NCBI GenBank assembly: GCA_028456385.1
Contig: JALNQF010000525.1
Location: 1-25,135, forward strand
From: Ophiosphaerella korrae
Lineage: Eukaryota; Ascomycota; Dothideomycetes; Pleosporales; Phaeosphaeriaceae
Reading direction: 5' to 3'
Length of the DNA stretch: 25,135 nt
Below the pieces are notes generated by a model that saw only the letters and a program-made list of their open reading frames with translations, was not told where the DNA came from and did not search any database. Below, piece by piece: positions 21,270 through 25,135 of this stretch. The translations under genes were made by a program, and so were the position numbers. Positions within the stretch are counted from its first letter, which is position 1; the number at the start of each line of letters is the position of its first letter.

Positions 21270-22100
21270 TAATCTTGTTCTTTACTTAGTAATTCTTTAC
21301 TAAGTACTCTATTTTACTATACTTATAGTATTTTTAGCTTTCTACTCCTTTAGGGTTCTTATAGTAATAGTATTCTTGTTTTCCTAAGTTTATATTATTA
21401 ACGTATATCTTATCTAGCCTAAAGTATCTATAGCTACTCTAAACTTACTTGTTCTTATATTCGCGTTACTACTTATACTTAGGTTAGTACTTCTTACTTT
21501 CTATATATAGCGCTCTTATATTCTTAGCTTCTACTATATATTTATATATATAGTTATTAACTTAGATTACTTCTTCTATTAAGTTTTCTAACGTCTTAAT
21601 TATAGCTCTACTACGTATTAGCTCGCTTTAAACGTTACTCTTAAGTCTCTATTAAAATATCCTTATTAATAACTTGTTATTCTATTCTATTTGTATTGCG
21701 TAGCTTTAAAACTTATTAGTGTAGTCTACTACTACCTTGTTTTATTATAGCTACTATATTATATACTCTACTACTACTATCTTGTTTACTAGTAGAAAGG
21801 CTTATTATACTTTATCTTTAAACTTAATCTATTCTTTAAATATCTTGTTATAGTTACTATTATTATTATTAAAGTATTTCTTAAAGTATAGTATAACCTA
21901 TTTCTTTACCTTACCTCTTATATAAGATAATATAAGTATAGCTCTATCTTTATTCTAAACTTAGTCTACTTTAAAGAAGAGATTAAGTTATAGGATTTAT
22001 AGCTTAAGCTTATTCTATTCTCTATAGTAGAGGTCTAGCTTAGCAACCTTAGAAGTAGCTATATAGGTTGCTCCTATACGCTAGTTATTTATATTTATTA
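21270..22100 (-). pseudogene. gag: E4 gag, RIP-disabled
   Basis: Classic retrotransposon Gag capsid region: KVAKLDLYY near the N-terminus (22050), then LNLFFKVD, DRAILILSYIRGK, IKFKDKV and IKTLENLIEE. A zinc knuckle of CX2CX4HX4C spacing lies at 21330-21289, with all four ligand codons now Tyr. Capsid and knuckle share a frame (22050 and 21330 are both 0 mod 3). The protease at 20152 is in another frame, so either an indel lies between about 21289 and 20152 or this family used a frameshift between gag and pol; I cannot tell which. Confidence 0.85.
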
Positions 22101-22130
22101 ACGTATTGCTTATCTTAAGGGTGTTTAATA
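22101..22130 (-). other. E4 5' leader and presumed primer-binding site
   Basis: On the - strand the leader starts TATTAAACACCCTTAAGATA after the LTR. It has no visible match to the E2/E3 leader, consistent with a different family. The primer is not identified. Confidence 0.35.
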
Positions 22131-22572
22131 TATTAAGACCTTAGAACTAGTAAGAGTAATAAGGGTAAGTAGGCTTCTATAAGATAGGCGAGGTTAATAA
22201 ATAAGTTAGTTACTTAGCTTAATTAATAGTTAGCTCTTATTAGAGTATTACAAGGTATATAAGTATTAATAAGTAGATAAGAATCTAATTAAAGTATTAG
22301 TCGTAATACTCTATTAAGATAAGAGGTAAAGAAGAGATTAAATACAATAGTCTATAAAGGTCTATCGACGTTCCTATATACTTACTATCTAGTATTTATT
22401 CCTAAGCGCTTACTCTAGAGCGTTTACTCTAGAGCGCTTATTTTAAAGCGTTTACTCTAAAGCGTTTACTCTAAAGCATTTACTACTAAATAGTTATATA
22501 TTCTACTACACTATATTACCTAGCCTAATTGCGTATAATATAATAGCTTACCTACTACTTAGTATTATAACA
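22131..22572 (-). repeat. E4 5' LTR
   Basis: 442 bp with the same limits as the left copy (TATTAAGACC ... TAACA on the + strand). Confidence 0.93.
22406..22486. repeat. 14-bp minisatellite in E4 5' LTR
   Basis: The same five-plus-partial unit array as at 16024-16104. Here several units read TTTAAAGCG or TCTAAAGCG where the other LTR has CTAGAGCG, all transitions. Confidence 0.85.
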
Positions 22573-22577
22573 AGACT
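22573..22577. repeat. E4 target-site duplication, right copy (AGACT)
   Basis: Identical to 15744-15748. E2 resumes at 22578. Confidence 0.88.
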
Positions 22578-23017
22578 ATATAGAAATTAAGTACTTATAC
22601 TCTATAAGAGAAATACTAGATAGTATATACTTAAACTAAATATTAGCTAGAATATACTTATTATAGTATTTACTATCCTTTAAAGATATAAGTTAAGTAA
22701 GCTTTAATTAAGTATAATAAGTACAAGGAAATAATTTAACCTTATTACAAGTAATATAAGTAATAAGAAGGAGTTTATTATAGTTAGAATATAAAGATAT
22801 AAAGAATAATAAAGAGTTAGAAATAAATAAAGAAACTAGACTAATAACCTTAGGCCTAAGATAGAGAAATAAGAACCTACCTAAAGAAGAGAATAGTGTT
22901 ATAGCTATAATAAGAGAAAACTAATTTAAACTAATTAGCCTTACTATAGATAATAATAATACATATAACTTATAAGATAACAAACTAGACTAAGAGACTA
23001 ACTATAATAAGGATACG
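22578..23017 (+). pseudogene. E2 post-chromodomain tail, segment 3, running into the 3' LTR
   Basis: The frame continues in phase from 15748 (the codon is split across the E4 insertion). Conserved blocks against E1/E3 are REIL (22608 region), NKETRLITL and, inside the LTR, a QD...LDQE...YNKDT pattern. It ends at two TAA codons (23018-23023), 121 bp inside the LTR, where E1 and E3 have a TAG at 124 bp. The middle part aligns less well. The total tail length in E2 is 659 nt before the LTR, against 686 in E3. Confidence 0.62.
22883..22896 (+). other. E2 polypurine tract
   Basis: AAAGAAGAGAATAG directly before the TGTTATAG start of the 3' LTR. Confidence 0.75.
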
Positions 23018-23391
23018 TAATAAACTCGTAATTTACGATCTTAGTAAATACAAAGTATAAATCTAAGTATATAATAAATTTATAATTCGCGATTTTAGTA
23101 AATATAAAGTATAAAGCTAAGCACGTAATAAATTTATAATTTACAATCTTAGTAAACACGAAGTATAAAGCTAGCTAAAAAGTCTAAGTATATAGTTAGT
23201 AGTAATACGTATTATTAGGATAGTATTAGTAATTTAATTATTAACTACAAGTAATAATACTAAGATAGTTATAAAATATCTTCTATTATTTATAGCCTAT
23301 TATAGATTATAATACAAGCTTTTGTTATTAACTTTTAATCTACTAATAACTCTAAGGTTACTAGGAAGTTAACCCTAGGTAACCTATTATA
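22897..23391 (+). repeat. E2 3' LTR
   Basis: 495 bp from an intact TGTTATAG to CTATTATA (CTATTACA in the 5' copy). The first about 40 bp and the last third resemble the E1/E3 LTR, while the middle holds a 54-bp tandem repeat in place of the palindromic array. E2 is thus a related subfamily. Confidence 0.88.
23038..23175 (+). repeat. 54-bp tandem repeat in E2 3' LTR
   Basis: Full units at 23038-23091 and 23092-23145, then a partial unit to about 23175. A degenerate part-unit may precede at about 23015-23037. Unit core: TTAGTAAATACAAAGTATAA. Confidence 0.82.
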
Positions 23392-25040
23392 AGTCCTCTA
23401 CTTAAAGTATTTATAAATTAATTATCTTTACTTTTAGTATATATAATCTTAATATTAAATATTAATAAGTATTTCTACTATCTTATATAGTATTATAATA
23501 AGTCTTTATTTATTATAAATCTTATAAGATTCTTATAGTCTATATATACCTTTATTTAATACTTTATTCTCTATAGGTATACTCTCTATTATTTAAATAC
23601 TTTATAGATTACTAGTATTTTTTTATTATAGATTTAGTAATTTAGCTCTACTAGTTTTATCTTTTTAGAGAAGTACTTAACTAAGTATTCTTACTTTATA
23701 GTTTAGTCTTCTTATATTAGTACTATTCTATAGACTAAGCTTAATACGTCTATTTTTACTATTACTAGTAGATCTAAGTTATATATTCTAATAACTAGTT
23801 TCTCTATAAACTTTTATTTAATCTTGTTAAATACTTTATTATATTCCTAAGTCTATTTAAATAGTATATCTTTTTTTATAAGTTTTATTAATAGTTCTAT
23901 AATTTTAGACTATCTTATTATTAGTTTTCTATAAAAGTTTACTAATCTATAAAATTATTATACTTCTTATAAGTTCTTTAGTATTAGCTATTCTTAGATT
24001 ACCTTAATCTTATTTAAGTTAATCTATATTTTTCCTAATTCTATAATAAATCTAAGGAAGTCTATTTCTTTTATATAGAACTTGTATTTTTTTATTTTAA
24101 GAAATATTTTACTTTCTACTAACTTTTCTAGTACCTTGTATACGTATTCTATATATTCTTCTTCTATATCTAAGAATATAAAGATATTGTCTAGGTATAT
24201 AAATATAAATAGGTCTAGGTATTTTCTTAAGACTATATTAATTCTTTCTTAAAAGGCTACTAGTGCGTTTATTAATCTAAAGAGTATAACTTAGTATTTA
24301 AATAGTTTATATTACGTTCTAAATACTATTTTCTATTTATTACCTTTTTTAATTCTAATCTAATAGTAAGTATTTTAGATATCTAATTTTATAAAGATCT
24401 TTACTTTTTATAGCTTATCTTGTATTTTATCTATTTATTATAAAGGGTATTAATTTTTACTTATAATTATATTTATTTTTCTAAAGCCTATATAAAGTCT
24501 TTTATTATTTATCTTTTTTTTATCTATAAATATTAGTATATATACTACTAAGGATTAGGATTCTTATATCTATTTTTTCTTTAGTACGTTCTTAATAAAT
24601 ATTTATTCTATTTTAGATTCTTCTTTAGTTTTTCTATAAACTAGGCTCTATCTTACGTCTTTTCTTTCTTCTAGGTCTATCGCTAAGTCTTATAACTAAT
24701 AGTCTAGAAAGTAGTCTTTAGGTTTAGTAAGTTACTTTTCTTACTTTTTATATTCTTCTAGGAATTCTCCTTTATATATAGTTATATTAGCTTTTAATAT
24801 TTTTTTTTAAACTAACTAATTTCTTTTATTCTCTAATTAATTCTTAGGTTAGTTATTTATAACTATAGTATACCTAATATTATATCTTACTTATTATTAA
24901 TTATTATTATATCTATAACTATATTCTTAATTTCTAGTCCTTCTATCTTTAATATAGAGAGTACTATTTTAAACTATATAGGTTCTTAGAATAGTTTTCC
25001 TTTAATTAGACTAAGTTATTAAGAGTATTTCTTTATTATT
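23392..25040 (-). mobile_element. E5: older pol fragment of a Ty3/gypsy element
   Basis: Homologous throughout to E3 11185-12832 with nearly the same length (1649 against 1648 bp). Homology starts at the first base after the E2 3' LTR, which says E2 inserted into E5. The missing left part of E5 is not found left of E2, so that flank was lost or rearranged. The right end stops just short of where the protease site would be. Confidence 0.85.
23392..25040 (-). pseudogene. pol: E5 pol fragment: RT and RNase H (RIP-disabled)
   Basis: RT motif YLDN at 24197-24186, here with codons GAC AAT. RNase H Asp at 23750-23748, exactly 447 nt on, as in E2, E3 and E4. The A-run deletion seen in E3 at 12366-12374 is absent here. 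Protease, integrase, gag and LTRs are missing. Stops are TAA/TAG as elsewhere. The sequence seems close to the E2/E3 lineage, not to E4. It is too incomplete to assign to a family. Confidence 0.87.
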
Positions 25041-25135
25041 ATAAAGTAGACTTTACGTAAGATAACTTAATAAGGTAGTTTTAATAATTAACTAAAAAGA
25101 GTAAATAGTAGATAAAGCTATCTAAGTAAGTACTA
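25041..25135. other. Unassigned sequence right of E5
   Basis: Homology to pol stops at about 25040 and the remaining 95 bp match nothing else in the window. It could be the edge of another insertion or the original flank of a truncated E5. Confidence 0.4.

Larger units (their letters stand above)
15749..22572 (-). mobile_element. E4: complete Ty3/gypsy chromovirus nested in E2
   Basis: 6824 bp with two 442-bp LTRs, 5-bp target duplication AGACT, a polypurine tract beside the left LTR, and gag-pol on the - strand. LTR termini TGTTA and TAACA (left edge TATTA after RIP). It is a family distinct from E1-E3: the LTR sequence, gag and protease differ and it has one recognisable zinc knuckle. A chromodomain follows integrase. 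Confidence 0.95.
2555..23391 (+). mobile_element. E2: Ty3/gypsy chromovirus, split by nested E3 and E4
   Basis: E2 occupies 2555-8578, 15619-15748 and 22578-23391 (about 6.97 kb present). Removing E3 and E4 with one copy of each target duplication restores a continuous 3' region, and the pol-tail reading frame is in phase across both joints. The 5' LTR lacks about 195 bp at its outer end compared with the 3' LTR, so the element is 5'-truncated. Order: LTR, gag with two CCHC knuckles, protease, RT, RNase H, integrase, chromodomain, tail, LTR. The base after the 3' LTR is the first base of homology to E5, so E2 appears to have inserted into E5. Confidence 0.88.

Noticed and set aside
23392..25040. 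E5 as part of E2 or as a 3' flanking piece of E4
   Set aside because: It is on the opposite strand to E2, lies outside the E2 LTR, and aligns with E3 RT/RNase H and not with E4. It is a separate, older fragment.

Overview
The window looks like a block of repeat-induced point mutation (RIP) heterochromatin from a filamentous ascomycete. The DNA is very A+T-rich. CpA and TpG are scarce and TpA is everywhere, while CpG is less depleted. TGA is almost absent, and the stops that riddle the reading frames are TAA or TAG, as expected from C-to-T change at CpA in CAA, CAG and TGG codons. I see no host gene, rRNA, tRNA or CRISPR array. Every gene I can read is a dead Ty3/gypsy chromovirus gene (gag, protease, reverse transcriptase, RNase H, integrase, chromodomain). 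No dinucleotide count or database search was run.

Layout. E1 (1-980, + strand) is the 3' end of an element entering from the left, with a complete 3' LTR (552-980). 981-2554 is an unidentified, equally mutated stretch. E2 (+ strand) starts with a 5'-truncated LTR (2555-2857) and carries gag-pol to 8578. It resumes at 15619-15748 and again at 22578-23391, where its 495-bp 3' LTR lies. Two complete elements on the - strand sit inside E2. E3 is 8579-15613, with two 428-bp LTRs and CTTAA target duplication. E4 is 15749-22572, with two 442-bp LTRs and AGACT target duplication. E2 itself abuts, and appears to have inserted into, an older - strand pol fragment, E5 (23392-25040). 25041-25135 is unassigned.

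Order of events: E5 first, then E2 into E5, then E3 and E4 into the 3' tail of E2, only 130 bp apart. E1 and E3 belong to the same family; E2 is a relative with a different LTR; E4 is a more distant chromovirus.

The gene order is the normal chromovirus order. Codon spacing between catalytic residues is the same in every copy (447 nt from the RT to the RNase H aspartate; 66 codons from the first to the second integrase aspartate; 36 codons from the second aspartate to the glutamate). The elements were therefore killed mainly by point mutation plus rare single-base losses in A runs. All four RT copies have YLDD changed to YLDN. The most interesting observation is that in E1, E2 and E3 the pol frame stays conserved for about 220 codons beyond the chromodomain, through the polypurine tract and about 120 bp into the 3' LTR. 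The second is a comparatively open antisense frame in the 3' part of E4.
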